Assembly: GCA_030407005.1 (NCBI GenBank)
Contig: JAUDYN010000011.1
Location: 424,501 to 488,500 of the forward strand
Reading direction: 5' to 3'
Origin: Desarmillaria ectypa
Lineage: Eukaryota > Basidiomycota > Agaricomycetes > Agaricales > Physalacriaceae
Length of the DNA: 64,000 bases
The notes beneath the pieces are model-generated. The model was not told the DNA's origin and made no database searches. It worked only from the letters and a program-made list of their open reading frames with translations. Positions 11,750 to 22,814 of this stretch are shown here, one piece after another. How positions within the stretch are numbered: position 1 is the first letter of the stretch; each line of letters starts with the position of its first letter. The translations under genes and the position numbers were made by a program.

Positions 11750-13479
11750 TGGATGGGAAGGGATGGCTTCGCTGTTATCGTGATGATATTGTAACCTATG
11801 AGGGTTACAACGATATCGATGAATGGGTAAGCGTGTAAAAACACGAAAAGAAGGACGTTAAATAATGTATAGCACACCTCAAGTACGAGAGTCTCCCCGA
11901 GGTTACCCTCTCTTCTCCCGCTGGGACTGGCGAAAAGACATCCATTCCAGTGCTAAATCAGCGGTCCTACACGGGCAGAAAGCCCGTCATACCATCCACT
12001 CTCGCTGACACACCCTGCGCTGACCTCGCCATTGGGGGACTCTTGGAGAGGCTCAATACCACCCTCGGCACATCATACACTCTGTTCACTCCATGGGTAT
12101 ATTCCGTTCTTGGGGACTGCATCTTGGAGGACTATGATTTTGGCACTGCGTATGCCCGTCTCCGCCCATTTTGGTACGACTTGTCCACCATGGTAGATGA
12201 TATACTCAAGCGGGAAGTGCGGCATCGAAAGATGATGAAAGACGTACTCGTCAACGACAGAATCATCCAATCATTCGTGCCCCCTCGGCGCGTCTGGGAT
12301 TTGTATAGCAATCGGGTGGTGCCATGGTGGGTCGCCCGGCGATGGCCATGGGGGATATCACATTCGTGGATGAACCAAGAAGATCGTGAAGATGTGCTGA
12401 CACCCATCAACGGACGCGAATGGCCTGCGCCAATCCCTAAAGACATCAGCCTAGATCTCGTCCGGATTGAGATGCTCGATCTGGGAGCGGAGTATGTGTG
12501 GTTGGACGTGCTCTGCCTGAGACAGAAAGGGGGGTGCAGGGAGGATCTGCGCGACGAGGAGTGGAAGGTCGACGTGCCCACCATCGGACAAGTGTATGAA
12601 CAGGCTGATAAAGTGGTGTGTTATCTGAGCGGGCTGGGACGGCCGTTGACTTCAAAGGCTGATGACTTTGAGAGTGACCGGTGTTGGTTCAAGCGTGCAT
12701 GGACACTGCAGGAGATCAGCTGGGATCCGATCATTGGCGGGGACACCGGCGACGAAGAGCTACGGGCGAGATTTGAGAAGCAGTTGTCATCGCTGCGGAA
12801 GATACATGGTGAACAGCATATGTATGACGTGCTGTCGCAGATGCAGAAGCGGGTGTCGACGAATCCTGTGGATAGAGTCGCGGGGATGGCATATCTTCTG
12901 GAGTCGGAGTTTATACCAGCGTACTATGGAGAGCAGTCTGAAGAGGATGCGTGGACAGCACTGGTAGATGTGACGCTGGACTGGTGTCAGGAAGATTTGC
13001 TCTTCCTGTATCCTAAACCTGGGAACGGAACCAAAAGTTGGCGACCATCATGGAAGCAGGTCATGACTGAGAAGCTTCCAGCAGAATGTCCGTGGCTTGA
13101 TTGCAGTGATCAGGACAACAAGACAGACATCGAATCATACCACAATGGATACATTATTGAATCAGCGTTTGTTCGGGGATTGTTCGAGGGAGACTTTCGA
13201 GGGCAGGAGCGACGGGGTGAGCTTGTTGTCGAAGACCGCACCGGGACGGAATGTATATTCGAGATCATCGCTCGTCACCAGTATCCAATACCGGATGGCT
13301 CATATACATTGCTGGGCACCATGTGTGCAGATGACATAGTGCTATGCTGGGTAGTCGGGTGGCGACTACCAGATCAGAGGCTGAAGAAGCTTTCGGTATT
13401 CGAAATGTACGAGGAGAATACGGAGTCATTGTCATCAAAGGGCATCACGACCAAGGCTCATACTACCTTTCTTGCTTAA
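11750..13479 (+). CDS. HET-domain (heterokaryon incompatibility-like) protein
   Basis: Predicted protein with a HET domain, the module that triggers cell death on non-self fusion in filamentous fungi; many basidiomycete members have no tested role. Exon 1 starts at ATG 11750 (MDGKGWLRCYRDDIVTYEG) and ends with DIDEW at a GTAAGC donor. Joining to an AAG acceptor at 11883 keeps phase and gives YESLPEVTLSS, then one long open frame to TAA 13479, about 557 residues. HET signatures are WGISHSWMNQEDRE (about residue 160-175), YVWLDVLCLRQ and CWFKRAWTLQEI. No inactivating change is visible. The acceptor is not the usual CAG/TAG; a TAG nearby at 11872 would break the frame. The gene sits between the two inverted HNH arms. 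Confidence 0.82.
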
Positions 13480-13749
13480 TGAATATTTACAATACGTTTT
13501 GAACACCACTCGCTGAAATATTAGATTTAGCACTCTTTTTATTCTCTTTAATGGTGAAGCTGCTGTAATTGTTGATCACAGCTCTACCGCCCTCACTAGA
13601 TTCGTCCCGACAGGTTTAGTCGATCTACGCAAAATTTCTGGAAGTACGGATGGTATGTCACTTTCGCTATAGAAACAAGTTCGACGCAGATCCTTAGAAA
13701 CATAAACTTGTATTTCAGGCACTTGAGGAAAACAATGATGTATGGTCTA
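13480..13749. other. 3' flank of HET gene
   Basis: Short AT-rich spacer between the HET gene and a minus-strand F-box relic. Nothing else is seen. Confidence 0.4.
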
Positions 13750-14108
13750 CTACACCCAGTAATATGGCTCGAAAGTGTTACTTCCAGAGTCAACGTTAAC
13801 GTGTACAACAAAAATATCGATATCGAGTCCTTCCTTCTTGAACATTTTTAAGGTCTCGATCTGCTCTACGATCAATATTCAGCCCTCAGCATGTCTAGTG
13901 TCAGGCCGATGACAACGAACCTGAGGACATGACTACTCCATCTTGAAGACACCACATCGAATAATATACTATTCATAAACTGGCATGGCTTGTCGACGAG
14001 GACGTCTGTTACACAAAGTCTGATGTGTGTAAGACGGGCGAGAAATGAAGCTTGGTTGGGATCGATAGATGGGCGAGTAAGACGCTGGAGAATGGAATCG
14101 CACTGCAT
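13750..14108 (-). pseudogene. F-box protein C-terminal relic
   Basis: Minus-strand remnant that resembles the C-terminal end of agaric F-box proteins: FLARLTHIRLCVTDVLVD, then ILFDVVSSRW, then, after a stop (TATTGA) and a frame change, EQIETLKMFKKEGLDIDIFV. The pattern 'D.V.SRW ... L..FK.EGLDI.IF' is common at the ends of this family. No F-box motif or start is found upstream, because the right inverted arm begins there. It is probably a fragment cut by rearrangement. Confidence 0.55.
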
Positions 14109-14109
14109 G

Positions 14110-16700
14110 ACCTCTGAATATTTATCATTTATCGTCGTCGAGCACTGTTATCTTATTTAATGGGCACCGGGCTATTAGATTCTAGGACCATGTTGTATCT
14201 ACCACAACCAAGTGACTTTACTCCTTGATCTCTGCCTTCGAAGCCTCGAGTCTCGTGCCCATCTCGTTCCCCTCCCGGATCCAAGACATCCTCCTGTCGT
14301 CCTCTGTACCCGTGTGCTAGGATACGCTCTTATAGAGGCTCTATCTATCTTGGCCAGTGAGCATATGGCAAAATCCATCAATGAATGTAGCACCGATGAG
14401 ACTTTACTTACTCTGGGCAACTACTATATACAGGGCTTGTTTCGCCTATGTGAGTCCGCCCATATGATACTTTCACACTGCGTATCTCAACTGCATCGCA
14501 GTCAAAGCTACCACAGAGATCAGAACACCTGTTCTGTCGGATGATCCCTCAGGACTGGATGTGAATAATATGCCCGAGTTCCATTGATACATTCTCCAAC
14601 AATCCGCTCTGAATTATAGCATGGCAAAGAAAGCGGTCAGTTCCTTAGGAGCCTTTCATCTCCTCTATTGTACTCACGGCCGCATAGGCTCTTCTTCGTG
14701 GTGGTTTTCATTCTCAAAACAGACATGTTCGAGTATCTGGGCCAGAAATTGTCAGAAATTCTCACCCAGAACATGAAGCAGAACCCCTCGAGGGCGCACA
14801 TATATTTCTGGAGGGTCTCAACTCGGATTTAAGGAAGAAAGCCGAATTTCCATCTGACAACGTATGTTCCGATGCTTGGATTCATATACGTAGTTCATGG
14901 TGACTTTATTCGCGTGAATCGGTGTCCTCTATCTGGGCTGTGTGTGTGGTATACAAACAGAACGGCTCAACTGTACTAGAATTCATCGATTGGACAATAT
15001 TCTCACGTTATGTAGTGGACTACTACTTCAACCAGCCGGCGTTGTGGCTTCAAGCTGTGGAATTTATCCTGAATCTCTTGGCTGCAACCATTTTCCTGAC
15101 ACCACTTGGAAGGAAGAATCGAATACGTATGTCGTTGTGTCCGCTTCCTTAGCAACATTGAGATGGCTCCCAAGTTGCGTTGTCATCTACACCACGCCTG
15201 ATCCAGAAGCTCTGCCGCTACCCAGCCCTGATTACCTAGCTATTCATGCTGCATGCTGTCGGATCGCTCATATGCCGGGTGCTGTTGACTATGTGGACCT
15301 TTTTAAATCAGTATATGACTGCTACCTCCTGAGCACCATGTGTTCTTTCATCATATCAATATATTTTTTTTGCTATACTTGTGTATTTTACCCTGCATAA
15401 GAAGTCACAGCTAATACATGTTCCATTTCGTAATGATACTGCTGTTTGTTCAACGAAGTATTGACGATACGAAAAGCCAAGGAAACGCGAGGTTTTTCAC
15501 TGAGTAGAACGAAACGTCGATATTCTTTGAGCATCCACAGCGAGAGCCAGCACCATCCCATCGAAGGTCATGGCTATCGGTAATGGAGCATGCTCAATGA
15601 TTGTCCCGGTGAAAGCAGCAGTGGGATCGTTGCTACTCCACCAATGTGCCAGTCTTCAGTTTAAATCATCGAATTTGACAGGCATCTATCGGGTAGAAAA
15701 ATAAATAAAGAAGTATCATTTCGAAGCTATTATCTGGTTAACAACATTACTGTTGACGCGAACCTCGGAGGACCTTAATACGGACTATCTGGGTATTTCA
15801 CCCAAGAACAGTAATCCTCCGTGCAGCTGTGAAGCTGAGAAGCCTAAAGAACAGCACTGAAATCAGACATGAGGGAAAGTTCTTCACAGCTGCAATCGAA
15901 GCTAACGTCTTCAAGCCCCACCAACATCCCGATCAGACAGAAAGCTCCCTTGTCGACGGTGCAAACCGTGTTCCAACTTCCACTCTCCTCCATCCCCGGT
16001 AGCCAAAATGCAGTGCAACGATATATTAACGCCACCGCGTTCAAGAATAGATTGACAAGTTCTTCCGCTGCGGTGGGGTGGCGGTGGGCGGGATGGAAGA
16101 AGAGTGGTTTGCGGAATGTGTGGGCAGAGGGAAGAAGAAAGAGGATTTCCTTCTGAATTCCAGTTTATTTTTAAATTTTTCCTAGCATGGTGCAAGAGAC
16201 GGGACACTTCAAGTGCGAAAACAAAACGAGTCCGAGGGAGGTGGAAACCAGAACAAAAGCATTTCGTGTTTCTCAAGTCCAATGCGAACTGTATCATGAG
16301 TACGAGTCAGACCAAGACGCGACTTGGTTCTGTGGCGTCAACTCTGGGCAGAATTCTTGAGCCCCAATGTCAATCCTTCCCCCAAATTCGCATTGTCGTC
16401 ATGCTAGGGTGTTCCGTAACTGATGAGGCCTGCTCGTGATGTACTCGGAAACAAACCCATGGAACGGCGGTGAAAGGTAAACGTCATCGAGTCCTGATCC
16501 GATAGCTGCGACGACGAAATACTTGGCCCACTTGCTCGACGGCATGATCAGCATTCCGCAGCCGCACTGTGCGTGACAGGAATCCTGAAAACTCGTGCTG
16601 GAATTGAACGACGCAATCGAAACGTATGTAGCTCACCCACTTGACCGTTGCGCAAAGCCAATTAGATCTGTGACTAAGCTCGAGCCGCTGATACATATGG
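14110..16700. repeat. Right arm of the large degenerate inverted repeat
   Basis: Reverse-complement counterpart of 7100-10080 (see that entry for matching blocks). It is shorter than the left arm, and the stretch of about 15335-15850 has no clear counterpart there. The outer part (15860-16700) matches 7100-7960, including the motif CCACCGCCACCCCACCGC read on the minus strand. No intact gene. Confidence 0.75.
14190..15332 (+). pseudogene. HNH-nuclease-family pseudogene (right arm copy)
   Basis: Second decayed copy of the family described at 8697-9991. From ATG 14190 it reads MLYLPQPSDFTP and meets TGA at 14226-14228, where the other copy has CGA. It resumes with SRAHLVPLPDPRHPPVVLCT, then LGYALIEALSI, and keeps the codon lost in the left copy. 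The HNH core region is heavily damaged (several stops at about 14700-14930). The later part is clear: RIHRLDNILTL and TPDPEALPLPSPDYLAIHAA. Compared with the left copy, about 28 codons before the terminal TGA are deleted. Different disabling mutations in the two arms mean both died, or were corrupted further, after duplication. Confidence 0.7.
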
Positions 16701-18513
16701 ATAAGGCTATCTGAGATGCGGTCTGCGTAGAAAGTTGAGAAAATTTAGACGTGCCGGACTAGATCTACACTGTACGTGAAACTCAGACCCGTCGCTATCC
16801 ACTGTCTGAATTTTGTGCAGGTTCCCCCCCTACGAATTTTGAATATCAGAAAGAATAGCAGGCCATCTTCATTCCGAAAGGTCCTCCTTCAAGGATAGAG
16901 GGTAACAGCTGGAAAAGATTGTTATATCGAGGTAATGGCTTCCGATCCACCTCAAGGCTATCTTATAGAGCGAGATGGGGTCTCTGCAAATCCTACAGCC
17001 ATAATGTCCTGGCGACACGAGCGTCGGACACCCATAACAGATGGCTACTACGGCGCCTCCACCACGGGCATACGCGCGCGATAAGCCAGAATTCCGCTGT
17101 GATATTTGAAAAATCTTAAAAGCTTTCGTGCCAACGACTCAGAGTAGTAAGCATTAGGAGAAAGATTTCGTTGAGAATTTTAATGAGATGGTGGATGGGA
17201 GAGACGCTATTGCTGTAGTAAGAGACTCTGTAGAAGCACCAAACATGGATGTACAAGGGAAAAATCTGATGTGAGTCTGCTATTACTAAGGATCAGTAGA
17301 GGAAATGTTGGTGTCGGTATTAGTGTAGCCTTCAAGTTAGGCGGGGCGATCAAAGTTACGGTCCGAAGATGGAAGGCTTAGTCAGCACTTGACCGCTTTA
17401 GCGCCTACCACGTCGACCTCGTTATCAATATAACAGTCCTTGCTTTTTTGTCATTCTTTTGTCATGTCTGCTCGTAAAAAAACCACCGATAAACGTTGCA
17501 ACAGTGTATAAGAACTAACAACGATCATGGCTCGGTCGACCCAAGCAGCAGACTACCACGGATGTAATGGACGGCAATTTAGAGAGCATCGTAGACTCTT
17601 AGCTTGAAGTGGAAGGTTGCCTACCGACACAATGGTGAGCTGCCTTGTAGTAACATTTAGAGTGTATTCTTACTCAAGGCGTTAAACAGCGCTTTATCAA
17701 TGTCGCAGTGAAAAGTGTGCCAAAGCCGACGTGGCTATCGCCTCCATCCTGCCTATTCGCCCGATTGTCCATTCGCCTCTGTATATGGCCACTATGCGAT
17801 AATTGGCGCTAGCACTAGTCTACAGATGTACGGTAGACATTCTCGTCGTACTCGATAAACTTGATATCAGGTTTTGGGTACAGAATCATGGAGCGGCAGG
17901 CAGGTCACCGTTCAAATCAAACCCGACTCGCGCCTGATACAGAGGCTCCCTTGCATCTGTCCATGGAAGAGATTGAGCAGATCGAACTAGCGAGTCTTAC
18001 ACTTCAGTGGAGCTTAGTATCCTTTTCGACTCTCCCTCATCGAGCTGGCAAAACTCAACACTCACCATAAACTCGGTTCTATTTTATCTGCTCGGAAGGA
18101 AGACGTATATTTGTCGACCCTAATCAGCAGCTGCATCCAGCTTGTGCTCCTCTATTCCAGCAATCACTGGCTATCGTTCTCCAATGCAGACCCAGCACCT
18201 GTCACGCGGGCGGGAGTAGGGAGGGGGAAACGTTTTCTCATGTAACATTGGAAGAAAAGTAATAAGTGAGTGCTTCACGTCTTGTTTGCCTACGTACTTT
18301 ACTCACACCGATGCAAGACAAGAATGCACTCACCCTCGAATTCCAGTTTTGGTCATCCTTGTTCCCCCAGTCGAGCAAGCAATCGTTGCCTACAGTTTGG
18401 CCTATCAGTTCAGTAGCCGACAGCGATTGTGACGGGTGTGGAGCGAAGCGAGACGGTTGGTGAGGCGGAGGTTGGCCTGCATCCGGAAGTAAAAACGTGC
18501 CCCGTCTGGGCAA
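16701..18513. other. Region without a recognised gene
   Basis: No gene supported. A 49-codon frame starting at ATG 16935 (MASDPPQGYLIERDG) is open but lacks any continuation or family match. The short segment near 17220 resembles one at 10135 in direct orientation. Confidence 0.35.
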
Positions 18514-18602
18514 GGCGCTATGGTGTAGTGGCAGCACATGGGATTCTGATTGCAGGCTCTGAACTTATTCCCATAACCCAGGTTCGAACCCTGGTAGTGC
18601 CT
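18514..18602 (+). tRNA. tRNA-Gln(CUG) with an 18-nt intron
   Basis: A complete cloverleaf can be folded. Acceptor stem GGCGCTA pairs with TAGTGCC (one G-T), followed by discriminator T. The D arm is GTGTAGTGGCAGCAC. The anticodon stem is TGGGA/TCCCA with anticodon CTG at 18546-18548, and the T arm is CCAGG-TTCGAAC-CCTGG. An intron of 18 nt (18550-18567) lies directly after the base 3' of the anticodon, the canonical position for nuclear tRNA introns. It contains CAG, which can pair with the anticodon as expected for the bulge-helix-bulge precursor. It decodes CAG. Confidence 0.93.
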
Positions 18603-19168
18603 TTGTACTGGCTCACCGTCTATTAGTTTTTTCGTCCAGAGTTCCGTGTCCAGATTCGTTTACACTTGGTTGCGCACGAAACCTCCAGGGGGGGAGTGAG
18701 GTGTAAGCTACGGTTTTGTACCAGGGCTAGGGCTCTAACCGTTTAGTTTCGTTTGCTGTTCCAGGTAAAACACAGTGGGGGTTCCACTTAGTGTCAACAC
18801 TGAGGGCAAAGCTAGGGGCCTCCGATTGGGATGTGAAGACTAGTACATCGATGACGACCTGGGTGAGCTCGGCGGTTATGAGGATCAATTTGGTGAGGGA
18901 ACATCAGGACCGCACAACAAGGCGATAAAACACTAGAAGCGAATTCGATGGGCGGGTGAGGCTCAACAAGGACGGGCTTCATCTCTGAGAGTGCTGGCAA
19001 CTCTAATGCACAGAGGAACTTCAGTCGCATGCACGTACTTATGAAAAGCGCCGGAACGTCCGCTTTGGCACTCCTAGATGATAGCCACCGCCCGGTAACG
19101 AAACGACGATGCTACCATGACGCATGTTGATACATCGTATTAATACAAGCAGGTACAATGTACGTGCA
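18603..19168. other. Spacer between tRNA-Gln and DUF2306 gene A
   Basis: No gene recognised. From about 19085 the sequence (GAAACGACGATGCTA) matches the 3' flank of DUF2306 copy B near 25512, so it is the edge of the duplicated segment. Confidence 0.45.
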
Positions 19169-20685
19169 CTACAGTGTACTATTGGGGAAATCGTTCAGGC
19201 TCAAAGACAAATCCGATTTTGGCTCGAGAACGAAACCACGACGTTGATAGTTCGCTTCTTCCGTCATTTGGAGCTATGCCGAGTGTGAGCTGAATGAGTT
19301 GGAGCATATTTTAGGAAGGACTCACATATGCCTCACATCCAAAGATGTGGATGATTAGGGCGAACCAGAGAGCCATACCCTGGACGACACGAGTGGCCGC
19401 GATAGAGTGGAGTGCATCGCCGTGGGCGTCAGCATTGACGGGAACGAAGGTGCTAGAGAGGTCAACGCTGTCACTAGCGCATGTGGGGAAGAGCAGCTGG
19501 ACTGTAGTGATGTTGGTGACGATGGAACGGAGCTCATCACATCGGAATACCTGATGAGCTTTTATGAATTGAGAAGATCAAAATGTGTTCGTACGCACAG
19601 AGTAGTAGTTGCCAATGTCAGTCACTATTTCTCGCGCGGCTAGAGTGATCAGACGTGCGGTGATGACGACGCTAAATATTACGACGCCACCTATTTAATT
19701 GTTCAGTGGATGAGTAGTTTGTAATAGATACGTCTGGGGTAAGTATACGTACGGAGCATCCACTTGCGGTGTTCCCTAGTGTTTTTCTTGACATTAAATA
19801 ATCCCATGATAAGGCAGCCGGAGGAGAGTATGCCGAGGGTGTAATACATCGACTGAGAGTTTATCTCCCCGCCAAATGCCCTGTAGCCTATAATGGCGCC
19901 GGTGACATTAGATGGGATCAAGAGTATGATGACAAAGTAGCCTGAATGGCGAAGAGTTAAGCATATGTATGGCTGGTTCTGCAGGAGCAAACGTACCATT
20001 TATACGGTGTACAATTACAGCACGCTTTATGTAGAAAGAGATGAGTATGAGCGGTGTTCAAAATCGAAGCAGAACCTACACGTCGAATTGCTGGAAGGAA
20101 CTGAAAGAGAGAGAATATTCCGCCAACTTTACCCAATCAGACTGATGTTGATAAAGTATGGTGATTAGCAACTCACTGACGGCGGTATATATATGTAACG
20201 CATAATTGGCTTTGAATGTCTTCTGATTGTACCAGAACCATTGAGCTAAGGAACGGATCAGGGATCATTCGATAGAGATTTTTGAAGATCACTATGTTAT
20301 AGATTACCTGGTGGTGCGTACTTCTTCATCAACGCAAAATTCATGGTTCGTGCGCAGAACAGACAGAATCCAGCGAGGGCGCCCCCAGTTATGATGACTG
20401 ATGACTATCAGGACTGAGATAAGGCGAATGAGGCTAATGAGGCTTACAGAATAAGAGGCTAAACCTCTGCTTAAACCCAACGATGTTGCTTATTGCATGA
20501 TAGACCGAGCGACCAGGTAATTTCCGATGTGGTTTCGTCGCTATATGCGGTGGAGGCACGTCGAAGTACGGTCGGTTAGCTGGATAAATGTCGTTATTCA
20601 ACTTCCCGTAACGAGGGTCAATCGTAAAGACGTCTCGTGGATCATGTAAGTCAGAAGTAATGGTCCCCGGTGAGTAGATGGACAT
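19169..20685 (-). CDS. DUF2306 multi-pass membrane protein, copy A
   Basis: Predicted integral membrane protein of the DUF2306 family; function unknown. Eight or nine short exons join on the minus strand from ATG 20685 (MSIYSPGTI) to TAG at 19169. I chose this start because copy B has the same one with similar following sequence; frames further upstream do not correspond. The Pro-rich N-tail is followed by about six hydrophobic helices: around VIITGGALAGFCLF, GGIFSLFQFLPAI, GYFVIILLIPSNVTGAIIGY, YTLGILSSGCLIMGLF, GVVIFSVVITARLITLA and MALWFALIIHIFG. Family marks are VHRINGY, NTREHRKWMLR and FRCDELRS. The tail ends in NDFPNSTL. The gene appears intact. It lies in a segment repeated directly at 25.5-27.4 kb, and much of it is almost identical to copy B. 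Confidence 0.85.
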
Positions 20686-22775
20686 TGTGGTGGTGGTGGG
20701 GAACTTGAAAGCTACTGAAGCGCCATCCACAGCCATATGATGCGGATAGTTCCTGGGACCCCACTTCCCGTAACGAGTGCGATGATAGTGGCGGTAATCA
20801 CTATTGAGTCGAGCTGAACCAAGACTATCGAGCTGAACGAGTTCGAACCACACTCGGCTTTTCATGAGGATACCGGACGGAGTTTCCGTAAGACCGTAGA
20901 ATTGGTTCTATGGCGCCTAGGGATCATCTGTCTGCTGCTTTGGGGCAAGATCTACCCATAGGTTGGAGCGCGGCTCGTAGTATTTTTAGTGATAGAGCAT
21001 CCGTGAAACACGAAGTCACCTCAAACACACCAGCGTCGTTTGGACATCGGGGACACACCTGACAGACTCCATCCGGGGTTTCGTGGGGAGTGTCCTTGGA
21101 AGAAGTTTCTATCGACCTCAGTTACATCCCATAGATCGAAAACGCGAAGCTGACTCAAGGGTAAGGAACGTTGGCTGAGATGATGAACATGCATATAACT
21201 ACACCAGTCAACATAGGTGCATTTTCGAAATGTCGAGACTATCTCAGTCTAAGGCATGAAGGCAGCGTATGGTGGTGCGCGAGAGCAAATGCAGTCTATC
21301 CAGTACTTTGGAGAAGCGCCTTTCAGGTCATGTGCTTGGGATGAAATCCGCAATTTCCGGCAGTGGATCATCGAAGGGTCTATATGCTTTCCACTCTGAA
21401 TAGAGGGCAAAAAAGCAAAATTCTTCAGCCAAGAAGTGAAAGCGAATTGGCGAGGAAAGCTATGTTGAATTCTTGTGCTCAAGCCTGAGGGGTAGTAGAT
21501 TTGTGGGTCACAGAATCAACGGAATTTGCACAAGAGAGCCTGAGGAACTGCTGAAGATAGTTCAAGCCAGTAATTTTGACTCTCAGCTGAGCTTGAATAG
21601 TGTACCTGATAGGTCTGTAAACTGTACGACTAGTTTCAATGATAACGTTCAACTTGAACAACTGGCAGATGTACCAACACCACACCGGACCGTGACACGC
21701 GGTGGCACGTGAACTCGGCAAGAGTGGTGCCTAATTTCGAAGTAACAAACGTCGTTACGAACACAACGAACGCAAAATTAGAGAGGAAAAAAGTCTGTAA
21801 AAATCCGGAATATTACAGTCAGCCTTCATGTCAGGTGCGACGCCTATTTGGCTAATTTTTGGTCCTTCTAAACGGTCATTTTGGAATACAGTCAACTCTG
21901 TAATAACCCATACCTCTCCGTCGACGCTCAGAGATATGGGTTATTACAGAGTATGGGGTCCCAGAGAGGTCGTCATGGGGTGTTCTCCAGCACTTATGGA
22001 ATTGATTATTTAACGAGCTGTGAATGATATATCTAACAATTTCCGAGGGAAAAAAATGGTGATTTCGATGTTCCGCATTTCCTGCATACCCTCAAGTCGA
22101 GTTTGCCTCCTAAATGAAGCACGAACCATCTCCAGTTGCCGTGCAAATGAACTATCCATCTCTGCGACGTACTTCTGAACAGCCATCACGACTTGAAGAG
22201 CCTCGGACGCATCTCTACCGGTCGGGACTCTTATGTGTCAACTTTCTGACTCATGTTCTCTTGCGCCGCTGCTGCGCTTAAAACTGCGCCACATATCTCC
22301 TAGAAATGGAAGCCCGATCAAAGCTCACCACGTGTTTATCGTCAAACTATGTTTGGGTTATCCCGACATCTTCCCGGAGGCTAAATATGTGCTTACACCA
22401 GAGTTTGAACTTGCGTGTTGTCCGCTTCCGAAATTTATTCGACTAAAAGTATAGGTTTATACAGAGTGGATTTTCTGAAAATGCTATGGGTTATGTACCC
22501 CATTTGCCTGCGAATGAGGTCTGCCTACGCCCCAGGCTATGGGTTAGACAGGTATGGCTTAAGACAGAGTTGACCGTAAACCAAAAATAGATCTGCATCC
22601 GGGCCGCGTCCTGCTTGGCCGAGTACCTGTCCCTTGGTAACACCGAAAAATTTGAACGTTATGAACATCTGCTCTCTCCGGTTGAACGGAATCTTCTTAC
22701 ACTGCAAACACTTTGGCCCTTGCGCTCGGTTATTCGCATGATACAAGATTAGTCAGAGTCGCCGTTTCAATCCAG
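20686..22775. other. Spacer with repeat fragments and a hairpin
   Basis: No gene supported; frames at 21249-21721 match nothing known. Contains a 19-bp motif (GTCTGTAAAAATCCGGAAT, 21793-21811) that recurs inverted at 61662-61680 upstream of the other pectinesterase, and a perfect 18-bp inverted repeat at 21895-21952. Confidence 0.45.
21895..21952. repeat. Perfect 18-bp inverted repeat, 22-nt loop
   Basis: ACTCTGTAATAACCCATA (21895-21912) is followed after 22 nt by its exact reverse complement at 21935-21952. The core ATGGGTTA recurs at 22483 and 22541. It may be a small foldback element or the remains of one. Confidence 0.7.
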
Positions 22776-22783
22776 TATTTAAG
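22776..22783 (+). promoter_or_regulatory. TATA-like box of pectinesterase copy A
   Basis: TATTTAAG, 32 bp before the ATG at 22815. The same box and flanking bases (TATTTAAGGAT.GCGG) lie upstream of copy C on the minus strand (61376-61383), and this short promoter block is one of the few upstream stretches the two copies share. Confidence 0.55.
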
Positions 22784-22814
22784 GATTGCGGGAACGGTAT
22801 TACAGACCACAAAC

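Noticed and set aside
11865..11950. ATG 11865 or GTG 11950 as HET gene start
   Set aside because: ATG 11865 is out of frame and GTG is not a usual start; the upstream exon at 11750 joins in phase.
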